The notes below the pieces were generated by a model, which was given only the letters and a program-made list of their open reading frames with translations, was not told where the DNA came from and did no database searches. This document shows, piece after piece, positions 32,919 to 42,941 of a stretch of 64,000 bases of DNA (position 1 is its first letter; each line of letters starts with the position of its first letter). The DNA comes from Volutella citrinella (lineage: Eukaryota > Ascomycota > Sordariomycetes > Hypocreales > Nectriaceae): assembly GCA_034401135.1 (NCBI GenBank), contig JAWZSP010000004.1:2480001-2544000 (forward strand), given 5' to 3'. The position numbers and the translations under genes are program-made.

Positions 32919-34969
32919 CTAAAATTCCACGCCAGCAAACTCGGGCTCGACTGAGGGCATCTCCTTGACAAGCCTCTCAATCTCGGCCACCTTCTTAATC
33001 TTCCAGAATGCCTGCACAGCCTTGGCGAAGCGCAGCGCGCCATCCTTAACGTTGTCATCTGTCTCGGCCGCGAAACACAGCCGCACATAACGCCAACCAT
33101 GCTCCTTTGCGATCTCTGGCGTGGCGGCAAAGGTCAACCCGGGCACGCCCAGGACGATGTGAGGCGCGTGTGTGCAGAGCATGAGCAGCGCGGTCGCCAG
33201 CACCTGTCCGTTCACGACGGGGACCACGCCGCCGGGCACGCCCCGGGCCTGCCACAGCGGGTGCTCCTCGAACTCAATGCGAACCCAGACGAACATGCCC
33301 GCGCGGGGCCAGTCAAAGGACAGCAGGCGCGTCTTGGTGATGACGCCCCAGTCGGCGTCGGCGGAACGGACGGGCGTGGACTGCTTGAGCTGGAAGGCGT
33401 TGTCGTCCAGGATGGAGCACATCTGGCTCATCCGCTGCTCGTAGGCACCACGCAGGCCCTCGAGCCAGCGGACCCAGCCGTCCATCTTCCAGCCGGTGAA
33501 GGACTTGCGACGGTCCGCGGGGAGGGCGCTGAAGGCACGGGTGGCCTCTGGCTGGGGGCCGATGACGAGCTCGGCGACCATGGACTGGACGAAGCCAGAG
33601 GGTTGCTGGGTAGTGGCCTCGGTGATTCTGTAGGGGAGCAGAGTCAGCGCCTCCCGGGTTCACAAGGGTTTCAGGAGGGTGCAGGCCCTGGGGCTGGGAT
33701 GGCTTACCGGGTGAAGCGCTCAATGAAGGCGGGCTGGGCGGTGATCCAGCCCAAACGACATCCCGGGGCGATGGACTTGGAAAAGGTATCTAGTCTGATG
33801 ACACGTCCATCAACATCTATGCTCAGAAATGAAGGCTCCATGCGGTCGAAGAACTCATATCCAGACGACGGAGCTCGTCTCGAGCTGGAAGCTGGGGGGG
33901 ACAGGCCTCTCGACTTGGCCTCCTCGGCGGCGGCTGTTTCGAATTGGAGGGCGTTATAGGGCTCATCCTCGACTATGATGATGTCGTATTGGGATGCCAC
34001 AGCATAAAGCTCATGCCTCCGGCTAAGGGGAACAAGTGCACCAGTGGGGTTGTGGCCCATCCTGCAGTGGCATCGGGTCAGCATGGCATCACACACACAC
34101 ACTTCTGCAGTGTCACGTAACACGGGAACTCACGTCACAGTATATAGGATGTGCGGCCTGCGTCCTCTGCTCGGATCCCAATTCTCCATGACATGGCGCA
34201 ATCCGCCGGGCCCTTCGGCCAGCATCCCATGGATGTCTGCCTCGACCGGCGCCACATGCATACCCAAAGGTCGTGCCTGGGACAGGATCTGGCCAAAGAC
34301 AAACGTCTCACACAGCAGGCCGGGGCGCTCTCCCACGGGGCGGCCAGACTCTGGAGACCAAGGGTCGACGAGGAGCTGCAGCGTCTTGGCGAAGCCATCC
34401 GTGGAGCCGCATGTGAGGATGACGTCCGGGCCGCCGCGGTAGGGCACGCTTGGGTGCAGGACCTCGCGGGCGAACTGGCGGACGAACGAGGCCAGCGGCG
34501 GGTAGCCCTCAGCAAGGCCGTACTGCAGCGCGGTCGTCAGGTCGAGCTCCTTGGCCGGGTCGGGCTCGGCGACGGCCTTGGGGACCGTCATGTGCATCGG
34601 CGCCGTCGCATCCGGGGCCGAGGATGCCGGCGTGGGCGGCCACCGCTCCGGGCGTGCGACTTGGGCCTCGAGGGTGTCAAAGGGGAAGAACTTGGCATTC
34701 GGCATGCCTGGGTGTGACCGTCAGCGCGTCTCATCGTCTTTGGCCCAGCGATTCATCCTGTGTTGCGCGGTAGCCCGTACAACTCGCCACCAGCAGTACT
34801 AACCTCCAGCCAGGTTGCTGATGCCTGGGATCCTCATAAACTTATAGAACGACTTGACTGAGTTCGGCAGCCGGTGCCTCGTGGTCAGCGAGTACAGGTG
34901 GGACAGGTCCCTCGGCGGCTGCAATTGGTGCTGCATGGCTGGTGAGTTGTGAGCAGACGCGGATGTCAT
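32919..34969 (-). CDS. PLP-dependent class I/II aminotransferase (Aro8/aminoadipate type), 4 exons
   Basis: Predicted pyridoxal-phosphate aminotransferase for aromatic amino acids, kynurenine or 2-aminoadipate; the substrate cannot be told from sequence. Exons are 34969-34804, 34707-34134, 34061-33708 and 33627-32919 (600 aa). Donors are GTTAGT, GTGAGT, GTGAGT and GTAAGC. The start is the first ATG after an in-frame stop in the 5' flank. Fold-type I landmarks are GNPTG-like MGHNPTG (Asn about 251), VEDEPY (Asp about 279, Tyr about 282) and the Schiff-base lysine in DTFSKSIAPGCRLGW (Lys about 342). The layout fits the Aro8 branch: an N-terminal SFYKFMRIPGISNLAGG segment and a C-terminal WVRIEFEEHP small-domain strand. 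It lies head-to-tail behind the monooxygenase gene, but no common pathway is evident. Confidence 0.9.
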
Positions 34970-35927
34970 CTCGGCGGTTGACGGTGAGATTAGTTGCTGT
35001 GTGTTGAAGCCAAAGCTCAAGACGTCGGGTCTGTTGCTTTATCAGTGACTTCGCCGGGCTGGAAATGCTGACAACAACCCAAGCAGATGGTAGCGGTAGT
35101 TACCGATAAGAGAACGAGGGGTTATTTCTTATCTCGAGTCGTCTACCTAGCAATCAACTGGATGCAACTGCTAACAGGGTGCTGCCAGCCCAGGCGTGGA
35201 TGGGTGTGTTGACGGTGTGCCCCAGTCCATATTACAAATCCAGATCCGCAACTCCGCTTGCCGAACAAACCAGCTCCGTCCGGGCGTTGGATAACTATGG
35301 CGCCATCAACTCTCTCGATCGCAGCAACAGTAAATGTCGCTCGCTGGGTCGATAAGTCTGCGGGTGAGAGCCATTGCTACTGGGATTTTATTTTTATTTG
35401 TTTTATGCCTTTACGATATAGCACGAATCTCGACTAAGGAAGTGTCCGCTTTGACTGAGCGGTCAGCCTCGGCTAGATACTTACATCGGTATCAACATTG
35501 CATGACCAAGTCAATGCTACATTAGCTTGCGTGACCCTCGAGCAAGAGAAAAAGGCAGGATTAAAGACAACAACAAATCGGTTACGAAAAGAGCCTCCCG
35601 CCATGCCAGAGACCCAACCAGTTCCTTCATGTGGCATCAATCAAAGTGCAGGGTAGGACGGAAACCAGAAGACGGAGCATCACCATTCCCGAGTGTCATG
35701 AGCTTCCATGAAAGAAGGGACAAAAAAAAAAGGAAAAAAACCCGACAGCTACCAGCGCTAAAAGGCCGTGGATACAGCTTGAAACCTGGAGAATGCTTGT
35801 TGCGCGAATAAGATAAATATGATAAGTATCAGGTGCATTCTAATGTCTATACTGCATCTATCGATGTAATTCTCTTCGTGACAATCTTTCATCTCTGCCC
35901 CCAAAACCCATTTTCAAATGTGCTGGG
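34970..35927. other. intergenic region between monooxygenase 3' end and aminotransferase start
   Basis: 958 bp. It contains the aminotransferase promoter (34,970-35,300) and an A-rich tract (about 35,718-35,740) in the 3' flank of the monooxygenase gene. No gene is supported. Confidence 0.6.
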
Positions 35928-37331
35928 TCAAGATTGCAGGATCCCTGGCGTATAGTGGAACCCCAGCTCCGCCAGCGTCATGGCCTTGCAGCCCTCCCTC
36001 TCAAACTTGGCTTTGGCATCAAGGAAGATCTTGCGCTGCCACATCATCTCCTCATCCCACCGCGGAGGCTCCTTGCAGACGTGCTTGGCCGTCATAACCC
36101 AGTCCCAAATCTCGTTGATATAGTGTCCATCGCCCAGCGGGTCAAGCACATGCAGGGCGTCGCCTCGTTTCTGGACCAGCGCCTTCTCCCACGCCTGCAT
36201 TTCCTCCACCGGAGGCAGCGACAGATTGTTCGACCACAGAGCAGCCAGGAGGGCCGCCTGGCTCTCGCAAACGGGCCACGGCGCGGCTTTGATGGGGAGG
36301 CCTGAGAAGGCGATTGTCGGGTGCTGTATACTGATCAGGTGCTGGTACAGGCCATGCACACACCGGCCATTCGTGAGAAACTTGGGGCCGAGATCCTTGA
36401 GGAACGGGTATCCATAGAGGAAGCCTGTGCAGAATATCACGGCATCAATATTGGTTTCTACGCGTCCGTCTTTGAATCTGACACCCCGTTCATCCAAGAG
36501 GAACTCTTCAACCTCTGGCACGTCTTCGCAGCGAGAATGCGCCAGTCGCTCGGGAGGAGTAGCATTTCGGCCAGACAGCATGACAGTTTGGTCGCTCTCT
36601 TGGTTGATCTGAAAGGCAATGTCGAGACCAGAGGGGCCATTCCCCACGACAAGCACCTTTTGGGTCTTGAACGGAGCGGGACTGCGATACTGTCTGGAAT
36701 GAGATATCACCCCTGGGTGCCTCTGGTTGAATTCCCGTCCGTTCTTAATCTCCGGGATAAAGGGCGTCGAGTAGTGTCCGTTGGCGATGATGACGGCATC
36801 GAATGTCTCCTTGGTTTCCTCGCCAGTGGTAGTCGATACCGTCTCGACCACCCACTTGTCGCTGGCTCCTTGCTCAACCAAGTTGACTCGGCTCACCCTC
36901 TGACCAAACCGTATCAGAGGCCGCACACCTTGGGCATAATCAACCAAGCATTGCTGGATCAGCTCCCTTGAAGGAAATAGCCGGGCCTCTGGGGCAAAGT
37001 CTTGGTCGGTGAATCGCATGACGGCTCGCGGGATATTGGCGTGCAGTTTATCGTACATTGGGCTGGTGAAGATGGCAGGCCCGTCGACGTCTGAACGGAC
37101 CGGTACGTCGGATGGCCAGAAGGCGTCCTCCTGCGGCACGGGACATGCGCCCGAGACCAGGCTCGAATAGTTCCAGATGCCACCGACCTCCGTCTGCTGC
37201 TCGAAGACGACGATGGATTTGAACGTGCCCTGGGCCTGGAGATATTTGGCCGATGTGAGCCCAGCGGGGCCGGCGCCGATGATGGCGACGCGGCTCACAT
37301 CAAAGGCAGCTGGCGCAGCGAGCGAGCCCAT
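35928..37331 (-). CDS. flavin-containing monooxygenase, 467 aa
   Basis: FAD- and NADPH-dependent oxygenase of the FMO family, which oxidises N- or S-containing small molecules; the substrate is unknown. Single exon from an ATG. The FAD-binding Rossmann motif VAIIGAGPAGLTSAKYL is at residues 15-31 and the NADPH-binding motif VLVVGNGPSGLDIA at about 226-239. Just before the second lies the family fingerprint region HPGVISHSRQY, where the usual leading Phe is His. The ATG-type motif IIANGHYSTPFIP (about 181-193) links the two halves. The C-terminus is Lys/Glu-rich. Length is normal for fungal FMOs, close to yeast Fmo1. It diverges from the OB-fold protein gene with 723 bp between starts. Confidence 0.92.
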   Translation of the reverse strand: MGSLAAPAAFDVSRVAIIGAGPAGLTSAKYLQAQGTFKSIVVFEQQTEVGGIWNYSSLVSGACPVPQEDAFWPSDVPVRSDVDGPAIFTSPMYDKLHANIPRAVMRFTDQDFAPEARLFPSRELIQQCLVDYAQGVRPLIRFGQRVSRVNLVEQGASDKWVVETVSTTTGEETKETFDAVIIANGHYSTPFIPEIKNGREFNQRHPGVISHSRQYRSPAPFKTQKVLVVGNGPSGLDIAFQINQESDQTVMLSGRNATPPERLAHSRCEDVPEVEEFLLDERGVRFKDGRVETNIDAVIFCTGFLYGYPFLKDLGPKFLTNGRCVHGLYQHLISIQHPTIAFSGLPIKAAPWPVCESQAALLAALWSNNLSLPPVEEMQAWEKALVQKRGDALHVLDPLGDGHYINEIWDWVMTAKHVCKEPPRWDEEMMWQRKIFLDAKAKFEREGCKAMTLAELGFHYTPGILQS

Positions 37332-38054
37332 GGCTAATATGGCTCAGGGATTCGGATTTAGTTACGGCGCTGGCAAGCAGTCTGCCTCTACGTGCGTGAA
37401 TTCTAGCAAGCGGCCGTCAGATAAGGTATGGAATTGTGCGGACGTGAAGGGTGGGGAGGTGCGATCACGGCATTGGCACTTGGCTAGTATTATGCGTCAC
37501 AGGCATCCCGTCGACCGGAAAGCCAGCCCTAGGCGCTTAACACCGGCTCCCGGCAGTCTCCAGCTCCAGGATCCAAGGGTCCCTCTGGATTGATGACATC
37601 CCACCATTGCTTGGTGGAGGAGTGGTGGGGCATGTCGGCGTTTGGCGTCTGGCGCCTGGCGGCAACGGCGGCCAAGGGACGCATCACCGCCTTCCCCTTT
37701 GAACCGAGCACTCCTCCTGTAGGTACCTAGGTACCACCCAAGCTCAAGGGAATTACTGCCGGGGCTGCACCTGTCGGAGCTTCGCTACAGAATTCATTCA
37801 GCTGCACTCACTTGCATCAAGCAACAAAGCCGCCAAGCGCTGCCATCACCTCAACCTCTTCCAGCGACGACGAACAGCCTCCATCACTGTCGCCCGCGAC
37901 GCCATGCGCCTCGTAATTTAAAGGCCCAAGCGCGCAGATTTCTCCTATGGCGGCATCGCCCCCGCTGCTTTACCGCGTTCAGCTCTGTACTCGCTCCTCC
38001 ACGCGTGGTTGAGCTCGAACCCCCGCGGCTGCCATTGCAGCTTCCACCGCCGCA
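37332..38054. promoter_or_regulatory. divergent promoter of FMO (-) and OB-fold protein (+)
   Basis: 723 bp between divergent starts. Contains a perfect 14-bp palindrome (GGTACCTAGGTACC) at 37722-37735 and pyrimidine-rich leader sequence close to the plus-strand ATG. No known operator was identified. Confidence 0.55.
37722..37735. repeat. perfect 14-bp palindrome GGTACCTAGGTACC
   Basis: Self-complementary sequence near the middle of the divergent promoter. A related inverted repeat around CCTAGG lies at 10865-10886. It could be a dimeric regulator site or chance. Confidence 0.6.
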
Positions 38055-41000
38055 ATGGAGGCCAAGAAATCCAACGAACCGCAGCTGGCCCGCGACGCGC
38101 CCAATGGCATCGATACCACAACACCCATCTCGACCCTTAACCCCGAGCTCTCAAACCAAGATGTTCGTGAGGTCAATGGCGTCATCACAATCACCTGGCC
38201 CTTCAGTATCGTGACGAAATCCATCGCGTTCATTCTCGCCGAGCGCGATCCTCGCTTGCGCCATCAACGTGGCCAGGTGCGCCTCCGTTTTCATGGCCCA
38301 TCTGCTCGCGCCATTTCCGATGCCGGCGTTGGCGGAGGAGACGAGGTTCAGCTGAGCCTGCGCGGTGTGCGCTGGGAGAAGAACGAGACGCAGACGCAGC
38401 TAGCCGGCAGCACATTGGAGTGGCAGCTGGAATTTGCCAACCGCCTTTCCCTAAAGATTACCAGGTCTGATTCCGGCGACGAGAAGATTGTCGAAGTTGA
38501 TGCGCCAGAAGAAGGCGACACACAGGAAGCAAATGGACAGGAGACTGACAGTACACCCGAAGAAGCCCCCGCGTCCTCCCATTCAACAGCATCTCCCCCA
38601 CGATCACCAGAAATTCTGCACCGTTCAAAGCGACCCGCATCACCGACACTAGAACCTCATGAATTCGCTTCACCAGCTTTCATCAAGCGGGCTCGCCTGT
38701 CATACGGGTCTTTGTTTGAAGGCGGCCTCGATATTTTTGATGAGGATGTTGGCAAGAAGGAAAAGACAAAGAAGCGCAGTAGGTTTAGCCTACCGGCCAA
38801 GGCTTGGAGATATAGCAGCCGGTCGCCAAGCCCTGAGCCAGAAGTGGTACTCGACGACGTCAATGGAAACGGCTTGACGCCCGTTCGAATCGACCTACCC
38901 CAAGAACCTGTGGATACCTCTACTACACCATCTCGGCAACCCATGGTCGATGGAGGCTGCCAGACTGTGGAATTGGATTTCACATCACAAATGAATGTTG
39001 GGGTTGCCGCCGAAACTCGCCCGGCCTTTGGTTTCCCGTACTCATCCCCCACTCCGTTACCTCGGACTGAGGCGCCCGCGGAAACAGATATGGCGCTGGT
39101 CCGCTCCCTGGGGTTGGTGGAAACGGCTGGACCGCCGACTACTGGCGAGCTGCCGGCGAACTTCTTCGGCCCCCCTCAGCCTATTGCCGATCCATCTCTG
39201 GTTGGCCTTGGCCTTTCAACATCCCAACCGTCACACTACTCGCCCACACCGGATGTCTTCACTACATCTGGCGACGAGATGATGTCAGATACGGCGGGCC
39301 ACTTACCCGTGACGGAAGCATATCCAACGTCATTTCTTGATGTTGCCGGCTTACCTTCCACGAGCATCAGTCCTCACCCAGATATGACGCCTCAGGATTC
39401 TCCACACCATCTTCCCATGGCAGAAGAGCCCAATCATTCCTTTGAACCGCCCTCTCATTTCTACACTGGCTATCCACCGGTCCCTTCCGTCGCGTCAGGG
39501 AATTGGCCAGCGGCAAACCCTTCTGCCCCCTTTCCGGCCCACCATGTACAAGCGGATGTGGACAACCCGCTAGTAGAGATCCCGAGCTCGTCCCCCGCAA
39601 GAGACGGAAGCGACGGAGACGAGAAACAGTCTTCGTCTCCTACAAATAGGCTGGGGCGTGTACTCTCCCGAGATCATCAACAAGGGATGGGAACGAATCT
39701 ACTTTTGGATGACAATGACGAAGCAGAAGAAGAGGACGGGGATGAGGAAGAGGAAGAGCAAAGAAGGGAAATACCCACCCAAGAAGACTATCGCCTGGAT
39801 GCACAGCAACCCAACGTATCGGAACCCGAGGAGGAACTTGTTGAAGCTTCTAGTGATGGTGAACAATTTGAAGATGGTGGTGACCGCCCTGGCGACGACT
39901 ATGACCTACGAAATTACGATAGAGCCCACGACGATGACGACGATGTTGATGAATCCGAGGAAGCAGCAGAATTGAGCGAGGATAACATTGAAGCACAGGC
40001 TGTCGATCCCGAAGAGGGTTTCGTGGAGGAAGACGAAGATGATGATGACGAGGAGGAGGAAGTTGAAGGCGACCAAGTGGACGAAACTACGGCTTTTGAA
40101 GAACAGGCCGAGTATGGCAACCGTTATGAAGAAGGGGAGGAGTACGACGAGGATGGATACGCAAGCCAAGATGAAGAAGGCGAATACTATTCCGGCGAGG
40201 AATATGACGATGAAGAGGATGAAGAAGACGAAGAAGGGGAGGAGGAGGATGACGAGAGTATACCCCCTCGAGCACCAGCGGCTCCACAGGCACCGGTGTT
40301 CATCAGCCTGCTGTCCGACTCTGAGGACGAGGATGAAGATGACGCGCACCCTGCGGCTCCAGCAACGCAGGACGAGCCTCGATTCCCTGACCCAAAGCAT
40401 TCAGCGTTGGGGCCTGGCACCCAGGCGCCTACAAACGACCGGGCGGCAGCCGAACCTCATGAGGAAGCGGAACCTGATGTTCTTCCCAGACAAGCTGATG
40501 TTGCTCAAGCAGCATCCCCCGAACCGACAGATCCAAAGCTGATCGGCCTCGTTCCATCAAGTGATGTTCACTCAACTTCACCAACTGAACCAACCCGTCA
40601 TGAGCAAGGAGAAGAAGAGACAACTGAAGAAATGGATGTCGATCAGGCGCCTGAAATGGGTGCTGATGCGAGGAGAATTCCTCAGGGCCAGGGTGTTCCT
40701 GTGGGAAGCAGGGGGGACGAGACGACAGAACAAGACGAGGAGGCGCAGAGAGGCACACTGAGTCAACCTGGCGAGGAAGCCAAGGACGTCGCGGATGACC
40801 CGAGCAACAAATCACACCCTCTTCCCACGTTGGTACAAGAAACTGAGAAGAGCAACGAAGCCGAGACCCATATCGTCGAGCAGGTCCTTACTTTCGATGG
40901 TACGATGGATATTAATACCTCTGAATCCAAGGACGTGATCGTCGATGAAATCAAGGAAGACAAGCCTTCTACAGCATCACAGGCACTCCCCAACGACGGC

Positions 41001-42941
41001 GGTACAACAGAGCTCAGCTCAGAGCCAGCCTTGGCTACGGCCACGGCCTTGGTGGAGCCCGTGGCTGATGACGGAAAAGATCCAAACTCGGTGCCTCTGC
41101 AACACAATGAGGAAGAAACTGTACCTGGGACACAAGAGCCGGCATCGACAGAGGACGCTTCAGATATCATCATGGATGAAGTGACCCATGATGTGGTGGA
41201 GCCTCAAGGACACACCCCCCCGATCCCGCACCAGGATGCTGCGGTGCAGGTGATTTCTGAGGCGGCCGTGACGATCGAATCAGGTCAATCGCAGGCCCCG
41301 ACAGCTCTGGTTGACGATGGGATGGAGGCCAGAGAGGGTGGCGCACAGGAAGATGCCCGAGCAGGACAAGGCCGGCAGCTGGCAACAGTTGGCTTGATTT
41401 CACCACCACCGACGCAGCTGTCACAGCCACAGCTGTCGCAACAGCAGGTGGGCCCAGAGATTGAGGGCGCCCTCACCTCTGCAGTCAGCACGGCAGATAC
41501 CAACGACGACGACCAAAACAACGAGCCCGACGCAGAAGACAAAAAAGTGGCGACGCCTGCCGTGTCTTTGGTGGATACAAAATTAGAACAAGCCGAAACC
41601 GAAGACGATATAGATCCCGAGGCTCAGATCTTGGCCGAGATGCTGCAGCACACCCCGGCGCGTCCCGATGAGACGCACAACAAGCAGCATGTGAACCCCG
41701 CCAGTTCCCCTGCTGCACAGCTGGGCCCGGACCCTCTGCGGGCATCTCACGGACGCGGCACAGGGGCGGCTGAAAGCGAGGGGCGCGGCGAGGTACTCAT
41801 CACTGTCAAGTCTTTGCGAAGCCGAGGCCATCGGTCGACCAGATCGTCTGATCTCGCCGACCGGGATCCTAGCATTCTCCTGGCCAAGGCCATGAATGCC
41901 TCGACGCCGACCGACGAAGTCAAGGCAGTCAGCACCTCGCCGGCACCCCAGCGGGTGACGCGCAGCCGTCGCGAACGCAGCGTGTCCAGCTCGCAGTATT
42001 CCGCATTCCCGGACGAGGACGCCAGCAGCAGCCGGGGGACCGGCAAGGGCAAACGGAAGAACGAAGATGCTGGGCACAGCATGCCTGGGAAGATTCGCGT
42101 TACCCGCAGCAAGAGCGACAACAACGACCCCAGCATCAAGCTGGTGAAGGCAACCACACCAGGGGGCGCCACTGGGCCCGCACCCGGGCAAGCCCAAGCT
42201 GCCACTGCCGCTCCCGCTCCCATTGCCGCCGCCGCCGCAGCCTCGACGCGGCAGACGCGCAGCCAGGCCACGCCAGAGCCTCACACCATTGATACGCGCC
42301 CCAGCTCCCGCGGACTGCCGAGGGATAAGACGCCAGATGTGCTGCCGTCGCCATCCGTCGCCGAATCAGCCGCCACGGCGCCCGAGAGCGAGGACGTTGC
42401 GGCCGTCAGACTGCAGCTGCTTAAGAGTCTGCGCACGAGCCTGCCCGAGTACCTCTCTCTCAAGTCCCTCAGGCTCTCACCTAACAAGACGATCGACCTA
42501 ATGGGTATCGCAACAGCTACCCCTGCGCCGGCAGCGAGACCCAAGCATGGGGGCCGGGATTACATGCTTGCTATCAATCTTACCGATCCCTCAGTGGCGC
42601 CTACGGGGGTGAATGTTGCACACCTCTTCCGCCCGCACCAGGTATCGCTGCCAGTGCTCCAGGCGGGGGATGTACTTCTCCTCCGTCGCGTGCAGGTCGT
42701 GACTATGAAGGGACGAAACTACGGCGTCCGCAGCGGGGATGCTTCGGCGTGGGCAGTCTTTGAGAAGGGAGATGAGGAGATGCTACCCCAAATCAAGGGA
42801 CCCCCGGTGGAGCTCACGGATGAGGAGTATAAGTATGCGGAGGGGCTGAGGCGGTGGTGGGCGCTGCAGGATAGCAAAGCACTGGAAAAGATCGAGAGGG
42901 CTAATCGCAAGGTGGCCGATGAGGGTAAGTTGGCCAAGTAA
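38055..42941 (+). CDS. large disordered protein with C-terminal POT1/Cdc13-type OB fold
   Basis: Single exon, 1628 aa. The last ~180 residues (about 1449-1628) match the Telo_bind (POT1/Cdc13 single-stranded DNA-binding OB fold) pattern: LKSLRLSPNKTIDLMGIATA, then DYMLAINLTDPS, then LPVLQAGDVLLLRRVQVV and GVRSGDASAWAVFEKG. The first ~135 residues also look like a compact beta domain (GQVRLRFHGPSARAIS... GDEVQLSLRGVRW), possibly a second OB fold. Between them lie about 1300 low-complexity residues: Ser/Pro-rich, then a Glu/Asp tract at about 553-735, then Glu/Thr/Pro-rich sequence, then a basic region with repeated VTRSR/RSR motifs. Telomeric or other ssDNA binding is inferred from the domain only. 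It is much longer than POT1. Confidence 0.85.
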   Translation: MEAKKSNEPQLARDAPNGIDTTTPISTLNPELSNQDVREVNGVITITWPFSIVTKSIAFILAERDPRLRHQRGQVRLRFHGPSARAISDAGVGGGDEVQLSLRGVRWEKNETQTQLAGSTLEWQLEFANRLSLKITRSDSGDEKIVEVDAPEEGDTQEANGQETDSTPEEAPASSHSTASPPRSPEILHRSKRPASPTLEPHEFASPAFIKRARLSYGSLFEGGLDIFDEDVGKKEKTKKRSRFSLPAKAWRYSSRSPSPEPEVVLDDVNGNGLTPVRIDLPQEPVDTSTTPSRQPMVDGGCQTVELDFTSQMNVGVAAETRPAFGFPYSSPTPLPRTEAPAETDMALVRSLGLVETAGPPTTGELPANFFGPPQPIADPSLVGLGLSTSQPSHYSPTPDVFTTSGDEMMSDTAGHLPVTEAYPTSFLDVAGLPSTSISPHPDMTPQDSPHHLPMAEEPNHSFEPPSHFYTGYPPVPSVASGNWPAANPSAPFPAHHVQADVDNPLVEIPSSSPARDGSDGDEKQSSSPTNRLGRVLSRDHQQGMGTNLLLDDNDEAEEEDGDEEEEEQRREIPTQEDYRLDAQQPNVSEPEEELVEASSDGEQFEDGGDRPGDDYDLRNYDRAHDDDDDVDESEEAAELSEDNIEAQAVDPEEGFVEEDEDDDDEEEEVEGDQVDETTAFEEQAEYGNRYEEGEEYDEDGYASQDEEGEYYSGEEYDDEEDEEDEEGEEEDDESIPPRAPAAPQAPVFISLLSDSEDEDEDDAHPAAPATQDEPRFPDPKHSALGPGTQAPTNDRAAAEPHEEAEPDVLPRQADVAQAASPEPTDPKLIGLVPSSDVHSTSPTEPTRHEQGEEETTEEMDVDQAPEMGADARRIPQGQGVPVGSRGDETTEQDEEAQRGTLSQPGEEAKDVADDPSNKSHPLPTLVQETEKSNEAETHIVEQVLTFDGTMDINTSESKDVIVDEIKEDKPSTASQALPNDGGTTELSSEPALATATALVEPVADDGKDPNSVPLQHNEEETVPGTQEPASTEDASDIIMDEVTHDVVEPQGHTPPIPHQDAAVQVISEAAVTIESGQSQAPTALVDDGMEAREGGAQEDARAGQGRQLATVGLISPPPTQLSQPQLSQQQVGPEIEGALTSAVSTADTNDDDQNNEPDAEDKKVATPAVSLVDTKLEQAETEDDIDPEAQILAEMLQHTPARPDETHNKQHVNPASSPAAQLGPDPLRASHGRGTGAAESEGRGEVLITVKSLRSRGHRSTRSSDLADRDPSILLAKAMNASTPTDEVKAVSTSPAPQRVTRSRRERSVSSSQYSAFPDEDASSSRGTGKGKRKNEDAGHSMPGKIRVTRSKSDNNDPSIKLVKATTPGGATGPAPGQAQAATAAPAPIAAAAAASTRQTRSQATPEPHTIDTRPSSRGLPRDKTPDVLPSPSVAESAATAPESEDVAAVRLQLLKSLRTSLPEYLSLKSLRLSPNKTIDLMGIATATPAPAARPKHGGRDYMLAINLTDPSVAPTGVNVAHLFRPHQVSLPVLQAGDVLLLRRVQVVTMKGRNYGVRSGDASAWAVFEKGDEEMLPQIKGPPVELTDEEYKYAEGLRRWWALQDSKALEKIERANRKVADEGKLAK

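Noticed and set aside
35718..35740. A-rich run as a retroposon poly-A tail
   Set aside because: No target-site duplication or reverse-transcribed gene is seen next to it. It is a simple A/G-rich tract in the monooxygenase 3' flank.
32919..37331. Aminotransferase and monooxygenase neighbours as a secondary-metabolite cluster
   Set aside because: No synthase, transporter or dedicated regulator lies nearby; both neighbours are housekeeping or structural genes. Two tailoring-type enzymes alone are not enough.
39906..40400. 164-codon minus-strand frame with hydrophobic Leu/Val/Phe/Ile runs, resembling a membrane protein
   Set aside because: It is the complement of the GAA/GAT/GAG-rich acidic tract, which mechanically yields hydrophobic residues. 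No other evidence supports a gene.
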